A stretch of 18,974 bases of DNA, taken from contig CAYUVO010000049.1 of assembly GCA_964448185.1 (NCBI GenBank), positions 1-18,974 on the forward strand. Direction: 5' to 3'. This DNA is from OFTM382 sp964448185. Its GTDB lineage: Bacteria > Planctomycetota > Phycisphaerae > Phycisphaerales > UBA1924. A model generated the notes under the pieces. It saw nothing but the letters and a program-made list of their open reading frames with translations. It searched no databases and had not been told where the DNA came from. Positions 1-8,292 of this stretch are shown piece by piece (the stretch's first letter is position 1; each line of letters begins with the position of its first letter). Made by a program: the position numbers and the translations under genes.

Positions 1-8
1 CCCCCCCC

Positions 9-45
9 AACGAAACACCCCCCCAGCTTGTGGCCAAGGGGGTGT
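9..45 (-). terminator. Candidate terminator hairpin of the S8 protease gene
   Basis: On the minus strand, downstream of the protease stop codon, ACACCCCC (complement of 38-45) can pair with GGGGGTGT (complement of 15-22), followed by TTTCGTT. The loop is about 15 nt and the T-tract is short, so this is a weak intrinsic terminator. The same bases also fit the C-tract/G-tract palindromes seen elsewhere in the window. Between it and the gene, a 12-bp tandem repeat (GGTTGTACGTCT / GGTTGTACGTCA, 61-84) is present. Confidence 0.4.
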
Positions 46-97
46 GGACATCTTTCACGTGGTTGTACGTCTGGTTGTACGTCAGACTCGCAATGAC

Positions 98-3000
98 TCA
101 GACATCGCTTCGACGACCGAACGGCGTGCCGAGCAACCCAAACCCGCCCTCGAAGAACGAATCGAATCGGCCCATGTAGGCGACGATGCCGTCGGGTGAG
201 CGAACGGTCAGGCCGTAGAACACGTTCTGGAGTCGGCGTGCGCCGGTGACCAGTTCATGCACGTCCACTTCGAGCACCCGGCGTGCAGGAATCGTAAACC
301 GGAACGTCTCTTGACCCAGCGGCTCCTCGGTGCCTTCGAGCACGCCATCGAACCGGATCTGGACCTCGGCGACAAGTTCGGTCTCGTTGGGGTTGAACAA
401 CCGGAGATATTCACGGACTGTGCCGCTGAACGGATCAGCGGGCCGGAAACCTTCACCAAACGCCCACAGCGTGTACGCCGAATCCGCGAACGGCGAGGCG
501 TTGAGATCACCCAACACATCGGCGGGCATCGCCAACGCGACAGGCAACGCATTGCCCGCTGCATCGCTCGACGAATACGTCACCGCGTAGGGCTCGCCCG
601 ACGGGAAGCCCGGCAAGCTCGAAACATCAACGGTGCCCCGGCTGTTGGGCGCTACGTCGATCGACGTGCGGTATGCGGTCCCGCTCTCGAATATGAACGT
701 GAAGTCAACACCAACAGTGACCGTGTTGGGGTTGACCACACCGATACGTTCGTCGGTGCCGTTGAGACCGAGCTGACCTTCGGGGATCACGCCCGTCGCA
801 GCACCGTTACCAATGCTTCCCAACAAAGCTTCGGCGGCCTGGTTGCCCGAGACCGCACCCGAATCAAACGTCGAAAGAGCCGCGACGATCGCGCCATCGG
901 CCTCGATCTTCAGAGCATAAGTGCCGTCGGCGAGCGTGGTCACGCCCGCAAGATTGAACCCACCTCGACGGTGCGGCTGGAGCTCGAACGTCGGACGAAT
1001 GCTCAGCTCGCCATCAGCGGTCAAGAACGTGCCCTCGACCTTGATGACCTTGTCGGTTGTGTTCTGGAACACGATCACGTCTGTGCGGCCAGCGCCCTTG
1101 ACGACCTCGGGGAACAGCCACTGATCGGCGGGCTCGGAGGTAAAGCTCTCGCCCAGCGCCGAGCGCCCCGCGATGAACTCGTCGTAATAGCTGAAGATCG
1201 TCGAGATCGGACGCTCGGACCACACTTCGATGCCGTAGCTGGCGACCTTGCCGAGCGCCTGCAAGTCGGTGCGGATGAGTGAGCGTCCCGCTGCGAAGGC
1301 TTCGGGCGTGGTCACCGTGACGCCTCCGCGTTGCTGGGCTTCGATCACGAAGTCAGCGATCAGCGCATCACGCTCGATGCTCGTGTCCTCGTAGCGAGCC
1401 ACGACCACCACTCGCGTTGACTGGTCGTGCGGGTTGAGCATCGGCAGGAACTGCGACGTAGTCGCGCTCGCGAAGCCCTCGGGATAATACGCGCGGTACG
1501 GCAGGCTCGGGATCGCCGTGCCGTCCGAGAGCGTCTCGGTCCCCGGGTTGGCGGTGTCGGCCGCGAGCAAGCCGCGAGCCGTCCCGTTGTTAATCGAGTC
1601 ATACACCGCGAGTGTCTCGGCGGGACTGTCACCTGTAAGGACGAAGTAACGCAGCGTTTGCGTCTCGCCCACCGCGATCGTCCCGACATCGAAGCTCAGC
1701 ACCATCGTCAGATCCTGCGAAAGCCCATTGGGATCGTTCGCGGGAGTGCCCAGCAAAATCGAAGGATCCCGCAGGTTCTGGGTCGAACCGACAAAGTCGA
1801 GCCGCGCTCGGCCGTCGCTCGCCGGGGCCGCGAGCGCCACGGTCTTGCCTTCCAAGAGCGTGTTGGTAATCACGCTCGCACTCGCATAAGGCTGCGTGTC
1901 GTTGATGTCGTTGAGAGTCGCTGGGGAGTTGTTGAACAGGTCGAATCCCTGATTGGGATTAAAGCCTTCCATCCACGCGATGCCCGGAATATCGGTGGTG
2001 CCGTCGTTGGTCAGCACCACGTCGATGGCTACAAACTCGTCGTTGTCGCCGAACGAAACACTCCGCTCGACCCGCAGATCGCGGAACCGGCCAATCGCGT
2101 TGATCCTGTTATTGAAGAAGTCGGACTGATCCGAGATCGACAGTGGCAAGGTCGCCGCACTGCCGGTGCCGTCGTTCAAGAACACCGCTCCATCAACCAC
2201 CCCTCCAAAGAACGAACGCCCGATCACAGGTGAGTTCTCGTTGGCGATAAACTCGGTACCCCCGAGGTTCAAGCCCGAGATCTGCCCGTTCGCATCAGAC
2301 GCAAGGAACGTGCCGTCGTTGCCAACACCGACCTTGGCCGTCCCGCTGCCGACGACCGCCGAGCCGTCGCTGACGCCTCGCGTCACCGTAGCACTGAGCG
2401 TGTACGCCCCGGTGGTCTGCGCGATCGTGCCGCTGGTCACACTAAACGGATCGTACAGCGAGTTGGAACCCTCGCTGACACCCAAGAAGTACGTCCCGCC
2501 GGTCGAGAACACGAACGATCCGATCGTGCTGTTGAGCGTGCCCGCCGGGCTCGTCGTCACCAACGGCGTGCCGTTGACATCGAACAACCGCAGCGCGGTG
2601 TTGAGCGTGGCAATCCCACCATCCGAAACCGAGTTCACCACGGCCGAGAGCGTGGCACCCGCCTCAGCAGTAAACCGGAACAAGTCGCGGTCGAACAACC
2701 CAAACCCGCCGTCACCGATGTTCGCATCGATATTCGCAGTTCCAAAGCCCGTAATCGTGTCGAGCACCCAGGCCGTCGCCGGGGTGTCGTTGAGTTCAAA
2801 CGGGCCAAAGATGTCGTTCGAGAGCGTCAGCTCGATGCTCCAGTCTTCGAGTGCTCCCGTATCAGAGCTACGCAGATCCTGAATAATCAGCGTCCATGTG
2901 CCCTCAGCAGATTCGCCGTCAAAGATGCTCAGCGCCTCTTCGGGACGCAGCGAGCCCGTCAATGGACCCGGTGAGTTGACCACACTCAACGTCGCCTCAT

Positions 3001-5629
3001 CATCAAACAGCACCCGCAGATCGTCCGTGCTCCCGCCCTGACGGTTCGAGAGCACCGCGGTCTGGCCCGAAGGCGAAACAATCGTCACGCGGAGATCACC
3101 CGTAAACGTGTGCGTCGCATCAACCCGGAGGTTGACGTCGAGAATCTCACGCGCATCGGCGATGAACACTGTCGAAACAATCTGGCCCGCATCGGGAATC
3201 GCCAGCGGCTCGGTCAAACCCGGACCCACCGCCGGGAATCGGCTGTCGCCGATCAGCTCGACGTCGAGCTGGATCGTGTACGTCCCGGTGGATTGTGTGC
3301 CGCCGCTGCCGCCCAAGAATGGGTCGTACCTCTCGTTGGGGAATCCCGAGACGCCGACGTAATACGTCCCGCCCGTAGTGACAAAGAAGTCCAACGCCGG
3401 ATCAAAGCCGTCGGACTGGTCGTTGACCGCGAGTTCTTCGCCAAGAGCGTTGAACAGCCGGAGCATCCCGTCGAACGGCGACGCCGGCGTGAGCCGCTGA
3501 GCGATCACCTTGGCCGAGATCAGCCCGCCAGCCGCGAGGTCCAGACGGAACAGATCGACATCGAGCCCGGCGTTGACGCCGTCGCCCAAGAACACCCCTG
3601 TAAACTCAGCGGTACCCGACGCCGCGAACGGCACCGTCGTCGCCAGCGCGATCGTGTCGTTGGGTTCGAGCGATCCCGTTGCGGGCACGATCTCGAACTC
3701 GTAGACCTCGTCCTGTCCAGCCGCAAGAGAGCCGTTGAGCAGGTTGCCGTCGGTGTCGATCAACAAAGGCGTCCCGGGCGTGCCCGAGTTGAGCTGCAAC
3801 GAATACGTATTCACCGGCAACCGCTGACCGCTAAAGCCCGTCAGATCAAGATCAACCACCACCGTGCGCGGTGCTTCACCATCGGCGATCCGTGTGAGCA
3901 ACTCGCTGTCCGTCGCCAACACCGGCAGCCGAACATCAACCACCGGGATCGTGATGTCATCCGCCGTGCCCAGCACGCGATCGTTGCCCGCCGAAGTCAG
4001 CGTCGCCGTCGCAGTGCTCAGGGCCGAAGCGTCGATGTTCTTGTTGAACACCACCACAGCCTTGTCGATCGGATCGCCTGTAAAGGCATCGAACTGACCC
4101 GAACGCGGTCCCGGCTCGACACGACGCACGACGGGGCCATCGAGCCCGACGATCTGCAACGCGCGTGCGATGTTGATCCGACCACCCGCGACCACCTTGT
4201 TCTGGAGCGTGGGCAACGGATCAGAACTCGCGATCAACGTGTTGAGAATCTCTTCGCCCGAAGCGTCGGGACGGATCGTCTTGATGAGCGCGATCGCTCC
4301 CGCGACCACCGGTCCAGCAGCGGACGTGCCGCCGAACGGCTGGAACCCGCCGCCGGGCGCGAGCGAGCCGGGCGAAACACCCGGTGCCGCGACATCGACC
4401 GATTCTGCGCCGAAGTTGCTAAAGCCCGCAAGCGTGTCATCGGGAGCCGTCGCAGCCACCGAGATAATCCCCGGCAGGTTGTACGACGACGGGAAGTTTG
4501 TGAAATTCGTGTTGTCGGTATCGAACGAGCTGTTGCCCGCAGACGCGACAAACGCCGCACCCGTCTCGATGAACCGCGCGATTGCGGCCTGTTCACCCGC
4601 GCGAATATCCTCGGGATCTTGGCCTTCAGGGATATCCGTCCAGATCGACTGATCGAACCCGCCGTAGCTGTTGTTGCTCGCGACAATGTTGTAACCAAAC
4701 GAGTTGATCATCATCGTCAAATAATCATGTGCGCCCACGATGGCACTGAACGTCAACCGCCCGCTGCTGTCCGAAATCTTCAGCGGCAGGATCGAAACCT
4801 CCCACGCCACACCCGTCCGACCAAACCCGTTATTACCCACCGCACCGATCAGACCCGCCGAACCGGTGCCGTGCCCATCCTTGTCATCAGGGTTGTTGTT
4901 GTTCTCTCCAAAATCCCAGCCGTTGACATCATCCACAAAGCCGTTGCCATCGTCATCGATGCCGTTGTTGGGAATCTCGCCCGGGTTGGCCCAGATGTTG
5001 GCCGCAAGATCCGGGTGGTCAAGATCCACACCCGTATCAATCACCGCGATGATCACACTCCGCGAACCGATGGTGATGTCCCACGCTTCAGTACTGTCAA
5101 TGTCCGCGTCGGCCACGCCGAATCCGAACCCGGGCACAAACTGCCCCGAGTTGTCGTGAACCCACTGGCTGCTCAAGTCAGGATCATTCGGCAATCGGAA
5201 GGATTGATAGATGCCATCGGGTTCGAGCGTCTTGAAGATCGGATCGGCTTCGATCAACCGGCCCTTGGTAAACTCGGTCACCCCTTCGGGCAAAATCAAC
5301 TGAGCCGTGTACCCAAGCCCGATCCGCTTGACCTCTAAAGGGGCAAGGTTGAAGGCGTCGAGCACGTCAGTCGCTCGCTGAGCCCATGCCTGTTGCGACA
5401 TCGGGTCGTCCGCGGTGAGCAGCCATGACCCCGAAACCACCTCGCGGCGGATGCCCCGCCACGCGATCACTTCCGAACCCTCGGGGAGTGCCTCAGCAAC
5501 CGGGCCGATCCCGATCGCCTCGCCAGCGCCCGAGAGCAACACGCGCGCTTCGAGCGTGTCGATCATCTGGGCCTCATACCTTGAGCCGGCGTGACGGGTG
5601 ACTCGACGGAAACTATCTCGTTGTGACAT
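98..5629 (-). CDS. Giant modular S8 (subtilisin-like) serine protease with LEPR-XLL type N-terminus, P-domain and PPC domains
   Basis: Predicted exported serine endopeptidase of 1843 residues. The ATG at 5629 is chosen because GGAGG lies 5 bases upstream; a TTG six codons earlier is the alternative. The N-terminus has no classical signal peptide but carries TLEARVLLSG (about residues 25-34), a variant of the LEPR-XLL motif of planctomycete surface proteins. The S8 catalytic domain spans about 175-500: Asp198 in AVIDTGVD, His253 in DGHGT, oxyanion Asn366 in ASAGN, Ser436 in GGTSAAGP. A calcium-type acidic insert (IDDDGNGFVDD) sits between Asp and His. Pre-peptidase C-terminal (PPC) domains are likely at about 650-795 and 940-1085, flanking a proprotein-convertase P-domain at about 805-940 (THTFTGDLRVTIVSPSG, ending EDWSIELTLS). 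The remaining 750 residues are beta-rich and I do not recognise them. The catalytic triad is intact, so it should be active. Substrate and exact location are unknown. Confidence 0.9.
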   Translation of the reverse strand: MSQRDSFRRVTRHAGSRYEAQMIDTLEARVLLSGAGEAIGIGPVAEALPEGSEVIAWRGIRREVVSGSWLLTADDPMSQQAWAQRATDVLDAFNLAPLEVKRIGLGYTAQLILPEGVTEFTKGRLIEADPIFKTLEPDGIYQSFRLPNDPDLSSQWVHDNSGQFVPGFGFGVADADIDSTEAWDITIGSRSVIIAVIDTGVDLDHPDLAANIWANPGEIPNNGIDDDGNGFVDDVNGWDFGENNNNPDDKDGHGTGSAGLIGAVGNNGFGRTGVAWEVSILPLKISDSSGRLTFSAIVGAHDYLTMMINSFGYNIVASNNSYGGFDQSIWTDIPEGQDPEDIRAGEQAAIARFIETGAAFVASAGNSSFDTDNTNFTNFPSSYNLPGIISVAATAPDDTLAGFSNFGAESVDVAAPGVSPGSLAPGGGFQPFGGTSAAGPVVAGAIALIKTIRPDASGEEILNTLIASSDPLPTLQNKVVAGGRINIARALQIVGLDGPVVRRVEPGPRSGQFDAFTGDPIDKAVVVFNKNIDASALSTATATLTSAGNDRVLGTADDITIPVVDVRLPVLATDSELLTRIADGEAPRTVVVDLDLTGFSGQRLPVNTYSLQLNSGTPGTPLLIDTDGNLLNGSLAAGQDEVYEFEIVPATGSLEPNDTIALATTVPFAASGTAEFTGVFLGDGVNAGLDVDLFRLDLAAGGLISAKVIAQRLTPASPFDGMLRLFNALGEELAVNDQSDGFDPALDFFVTTGGTYYVGVSGFPNERYDPFLGGSGGTQSTGTYTIQLDVELIGDSRFPAVGPGLTEPLAIPDAGQIVSTVFIADAREILDVNLRVDATHTFTGDLRVTIVSPSGQTAVLSNRQGGSTDDLRVLFDDEATLSVVNSPGPLTGSLRPEEALSIFDGESAEGTWTLIIQDLRSSDTGALEDWSIELTLSNDIFGPFELNDTPATAWVLDTITGFGTANIDANIGDGGFGLFDRDLFRFTAEAGATLSAVVNSVSDGGIATLNTALRLFDVNGTPLVTTSPAGTLNSTIGSFVFSTGGTYFLGVSEGSNSLYDPFSVTSGTIAQTTGAYTLSATVTRGVSDGSAVVGSGTAKVGVGNDGTFLASDANGQISGLNLGGTEFIANENSPVIGRSFFGGVVDGAVFLNDGTGSAATLPLSISDQSDFFNNRINAIGRFRDLRVERSVSFGDNDEFVAIDVVLTNDGTTDIPGIAWMEGFNPNQGFDLFNNSPATLNDINDTQPYASASVITNTLLEGKTVALAAPASDGRARLDFVGSTQNLRDPSILLGTPANDPNGLSQDLTMVLSFDVGTIAVGETQTLRYFVLTGDSPAETLAVYDSINNGTARGLLAADTANPGTETLSDGTAIPSLPYRAYYPEGFASATTSQFLPMLNPHDQSTRVVVVARYEDTSIERDALIADFVIEAQQRGGVTVTTPEAFAAGRSLIRTDLQALGKVASYGIEVWSERPISTIFSYYDEFIAGRSALGESFTSEPADQWLFPEVVKGAGRTDVIVFQNTTDKVIKVEGTFLTADGELSIRPTFELQPHRRGGFNLAGVTTLADGTYALKIEADGAIVAALSTFDSGAVSGNQAAEALLGSIGNGAATGVIPEGQLGLNGTDERIGVVNPNTVTVGVDFTFIFESGTAYRTSIDVAPNSRGTVDVSSLPGFPSGEPYAVTYSSSDAAGNALPVALAMPADVLGDLNASPFADSAYTLWAFGEGFRPADPFSGTVREYLRLFNPNETELVAEVQIRFDGVLEGTEEPLGQETFRFTIPARRVLEVDVHELVTGARRLQNVFYGLTVRSPDGIVAYMGRFDSFFEGGFGLLGTPFGRRSDV

Positions 5630-5648
5630 CAGGTCCTCCGCGACCAAT

Positions 5649-5704
5649 CTGGATCAATAAGCTGGATCAATACGGGTTTCGACGAGGCGCAACCCGTGGG
5701 TTGC
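5649..5704 (-). promoter_or_regulatory. Direct repeat and dyad upstream of the S8 protease gene
   Basis: The 261-base gap 5630-5890 between waaA and the protease gene (both minus) contains two 11-base direct repeats CTGGATCAATA at 5649-5659 and 5662-5672 (13-base period), starting about 20 bases upstream of the protease start codon. It also holds a perfect 16-base dyad GCAACCCGTGGGTTGC at 5689-5704. Their position suggests operator sites or promoter elements for the protease gene, but I see no convincing -35/-10 pair. A small open frame across the gap (about 5629-5859, minus) has no recognisable features. Confidence 0.3.
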
Positions 5705-5890
5705 TTGCGACCGATCTCGCCGACGCCCACCGGGGGCACCGATCCATCAGACGCATCCTCGTGGCACCGATCGCCCGGCACCTCTGAGCGCGGGCACCAG
5801 CCAGCGATGTTCACATCGTCCCAGCCGATCACCCGTTCTTGCCCCCCATCATGCCACACTCTCGCCCCAGACTCAAGTACCCCCCTGAAG

Positions 5891-7219
5891 TCATCCCTCT
5901 AAAGGTGCCTCAACCAAGAGCTTTCCATCCCCCGCCGCAAGCTCCAAGAGCATCTGGCAGTGCCGATCCGAAGCCCCTTGCTGCTCTCGGATCCAATCCC
6001 GACCCCGCTGGACCATCGCCTCGGCTGCCCCTGGATCCTCCAATAACAGCCTGATCCGCTCGCCGAGCTCCACAGAGTCTCGAACTTGCACCATCCCCAA
6101 AACCCGCACAAAACCCGATACAGCATCTTTAAAGTTGCTCGAATCCGGGCCGAAGATCGTCGGCTTGCCCAATGCGATCGGCTCGATCGGGTCCGAGCCC
6201 CCCAGCCCCCCAGCCCCTCTGCCTTTCCCACTTCCCTCAGCCTTGGTTGGAAATGACCGCCCCACCACCACCACATCGGCCAAGGCATACGCCGCTGCGA
6301 GCTCCCCGATCGTGTCCAACAAAAACCGCCCCGAAGTGCGATCGCCTTGACCATTCGACCGCCTCACACATCCGGGCATCGCCTCTGCCGCGTCCTCGAA
6401 CCGCTCGGGTCGCCTCGGTGCGCACAGCAGCTGAACCCCGCCCCCACTGCCGCTGCCCACCTGTTCGCACACAGCGTGCAGCATCGCCTCCTCGCCTGGA
6501 CCGGTGCTCCCCGCCACCACCAAAGGCCGATCAAGGTTAATCCCCATCGCCGCAGCCAGCTCGTCCTGCCCGTCCACCCGATCCGCGATGCTCGCAGCGT
6601 CAAACTTCATCGACCCGCTGACTACCACTCGGTCCTCGGGCGTACCCATTGCTACAAACCGCTGGGCGTAGTCCTCGTCCTGCACCGCCGCCAGCGTCAG
6701 CGATGCAAAGCTCGGCCTCATCCACCGAGCGATCTTGCGGTACCCCTTGAACGACTTCTCGCTGAGCCTGCCGTTGACGACCGCCACCGGGATTCCTCGG
6801 CGTGCGCACTGGCTCATAAAGTTGGGCCACAGCTCAAGCTCCACAAGCCCCACCACGTCCGGGTCGATCGCATCAAGAAATCGCCGAACCGACCACGAGG
6901 CATCGAGCGGGTACCGCACGACGTGCGCACACCCCGCGTACAACGCCTGGGATCTTGCCAAACCTGTATCGGTGGTACACGACACCACGACCTCAGCCCC
7001 CGCCTCGACCAACATCGGCACCAGCTTGCGCAGAGCGGCTGCCTCGCCCACCGACACAGCGTGAAGCATCACCCGGGGTCTGCCCGGAGTCTTTGGCCCC
7101 AGCGTGGGCGGATCGATCGCAAACCGCTGGCCCCACCCCCCACGGGCTTTGCGCAGCCACCAAGGGCTGGTCACGCCCGCCACGCCGAGATACACCACGT
7201 CGAGCAGGTTCACAGCCAA
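5891..7219 (-). CDS. waaA: 3-deoxy-D-manno-octulosonic acid (Kdo) transferase
   Basis: Glycosyltransferase that moves Kdo from CMP-Kdo to the lipid A precursor at the inner face of the cytoplasmic membrane. The protein has 442 residues (E. coli WaaA: 425). A hydrophobic N-terminal anchor ends in SPWWLRKARGGWGQRF. The motif HAVSVGEAAA (about 53-62) contains the expected catalytic Glu59; NGRLSEKS (149-156), GSTGPGEE (237-244) and a C-terminal DPIEPIALGKPTIFGP segment match the family. The start is a TTG at 7219 (or GTG at 7213); a stop codon just upstream excludes longer versions. Residues 324-339 are a Gly/Ser/Lys-rich insertion, encoded by a C-tract element on the plus strand, directly before the conserved GGxxPxEP motif. 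tRNA-Val lies 52 bases upstream on the same strand and may be co-transcribed. The Kdo synthase gene kdsA is divergent just beyond it. Confidence 0.93.
   Translation of the reverse strand: MAVNLLDVVYLGVAGVTSPWWLRKARGGWGQRFAIDPPTLGPKTPGRPRVMLHAVSVGEAAALRKLVPMLVEAGAEVVVSCTTDTGLARSQALYAGCAHVVRYPLDASWSVRRFLDAIDPDVVGLVELELWPNFMSQCARRGIPVAVVNGRLSEKSFKGYRKIARWMRPSFASLTLAAVQDEDYAQRFVAMGTPEDRVVVSGSMKFDAASIADRVDGQDELAAAMGINLDRPLVVAGSTGPGEEAMLHAVCEQVGSGSGGGVQLLCAPRRPERFEDAAEAMPGCVRRSNGQGDRTSGRFLLDTIGELAAAYALADVVVVGRSFPTKAEGSGKGRGAGGLGGSDPIEPIALGKPTIFGPDSSNFKDAVSGFVRVLGMVQVRDSVELGERIRLLLEDPGAAEAMVQRGRDWIREQQGASDRHCQMLLELAAGDGKLLVEAPLEG
6196..6240. repeat. C-tract element inside waaA
   Basis: The plus strand reads as C-tracts separated by AG (GCCCCCCAGCCCCCCAGCCC) followed by a pyrimidine-rich tail. 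It encodes the Gly/Lys-rich insertion of WaaA. It resembles the reverse complement of the dnaA element near 13440-13470, which also has C-tracts spaced by AG. It is one member of the dispersed C/G-tract set described in the findings. Confidence 0.5.
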
Positions 7220-7271
7220 ACACCATCAGTTCCATCAACACCAACAACCCCGAAAAACACCTCAACACCAA

Positions 7272-7345
7272 TGGGCGAGCGGGGACTCGAACCCCGGACA
7301 TCTAGCATGTAAAGCTAGCGCTCTAGCCGACTGAGCTACCCGCCC
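7272..7345 (-). tRNA. tRNA-Val (anticodon UAC)
   Basis: A complete cloverleaf is readable on the minus strand. The acceptor GGGCGGG pairs with CTCGCCC, the D-arm is GCTC/GAGC, the anticodon stem CTAGC/GCTAG encloses loop TTTACAT, and the T-arm is CGGGG TTCGAGT CCCCG. The anticodon TAC is at 7309-7311 and reads valine codons GUA/GUG. The 3' CCA is not encoded, so it must be added after transcription. The gene lies between divergent kdsA and co-directional waaA. Only 41 bases separate it from the kdsA start, so its promoter must reach into the kdsA 5' end. Confidence 0.97.
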
Positions 7346-7386
7346 GATTTCTGTCCCCATTTCAAGGACTCCCCTAGGCTAGCCAC

Positions 7387-8292
7387 ATGCCCCCCCCCCC
7401 GTCTGCCCAACAGCCTCCCCTCTCTCCCTCACGCCTCTGCACCGTCGGTGATATTCGCATCGGTGGCGCGGAGCCCTTGGCCATCATCGGCGGGCCGTGT
7501 GTCTTTGAGTCCTACGACCTTGGACTCGAAATCGGCACCGCTCTCCGCGACACCTGCCAAGCCCAAGGACTGAGCTTCATCTTCAAAGCCTCCTTCGACA
7601 AAGCCAACCGTTCGAGTGTCAGCTCGCCACGAGGCCCGGGACTCGAACGAGGCTTGGAATGGCTCGCCAAGATCCGCGATGAGCTGGGCGTGCCGGTGAC
7701 CAGCGACATCCACGAGCCCGCCCATGCGAATCCCGCAGCCGAGGTATTGGATCTGTTGCAGATCCCGGCGTTTTTGTGCCGACAGACCGATCTGCTCGAT
7801 GCTGCCGGGCGTGCCGTGTGCGCACAGGGCTGCGCAGTCAACGTCAAAAAAGGCCAGTTCCTGAGTCCTCGCGAGATGGTCGGCCCGGTCCGCAAGCTCG
7901 CCGAGGCGGGCTGCGACAACGTGATGCTCACCGAACGCGGCACGTTCTTCGGCTACCACCGACTCGTCAACGACTTCACCGGGCTGGGCGACCTGATGGA
8001 ACTCGATTGCTCGGCACTCGAATCCGCAGGCTCCCCCCCGTATTCACCACCAGTCTGCTTTGATGTCACCCATTCCACCCAGCTCCCGGGCTCGGGAGAA
8101 CAAACTGGTGGCAGGCCCGACCGGGCTGCGCTACTCGCTCGTGCTGCGACCGCTGCGGGCGTGGCGGCGTTGTTCATCGAGGCGCACCCCGAGCCGTCAT
8201 CGGCCATGAGCGACGGCGCGACGCAGTTGCCCATCGAGCAGGCGATAGACGTCATCACGCAGTGCGCACGGATTCGGGAATCAATGACATGA
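7387..8292 (+). CDS. kdsA: 3-deoxy-8-phosphooctulonate synthase (Kdo-8-phosphate synthase)
   Basis: Condenses phosphoenolpyruvate with arabinose-5-phosphate to Kdo-8-phosphate in the cytosol, for the inner core of LPS. It has 301 residues (usual about 280). Family motifs are in order: KASFDKANRSS (67-77), IHEP (108-111), RQTDLL (132-137), NVKKGQF (152-158), FDVTHS (225-230), FIEAHPEP (263-270). Cys38 in GGPC, with His229, Glu265 and Asp276, matches the metal-dependent class; the E. coli type has Asn at the Cys38 position. The first ~17 residues are Pro/Ser-rich and lie outside the fold. The ATG at 7387 is the only start available, because an in-frame TAG sits at 7375-7377, and it is followed at once by 11 consecutive C (7390-7400). 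No good ribosome binding site is visible (AAGGA is 18 bases away). A Pro-rich insertion (SPPYSPP, about 216-222) is encoded partly by a C7 tract. Confidence 0.95.
   Translation: MPPPPSAQQPPLSPSRLCTVGDIRIGGAEPLAIIGGPCVFESYDLGLEIGTALRDTCQAQGLSFIFKASFDKANRSSVSSPRGPGLERGLEWLAKIRDELGVPVTSDIHEPAHANPAAEVLDLLQIPAFLCRQTDLLDAAGRAVCAQGCAVNVKKGQFLSPREMVGPVRKLAEAGCDNVMLTERGTFFGYHRLVNDFTGLGDLMELDCSALESAGSPPYSPPVCFDVTHSTQLPGSGEQTGGRPDRAALLARAATAAGVAALFIEAHPEPSSAMSDGATQLPIEQAIDVITQCARIRESMT

Noticed and set aside
3110..5338. Long open frame on the plus strand opposite the S8 protease gene (about 740 codons), and another at 257-1282
   Set aside because: Their translations are Arg/His/Asp-rich with no domains; they are antisense shadows caused by the codon bias of the protease gene, whose own frame has clear family motifs.
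5629..5859. Small minus-strand frame (76 codons) between waaA and the protease gene
   Set aside because: It ends at the protease start, has no ribosome binding site that I can see, and its translation has no recognisable feature; it is not supported as a gene.
6347..7312. Plus-strand open frame opposite waaA that runs into the tRNA gene
   Set aside because: It overlaps waaA and tRNA-Val, has low-complexity Arg/Pro/His translation, and shows no motif.
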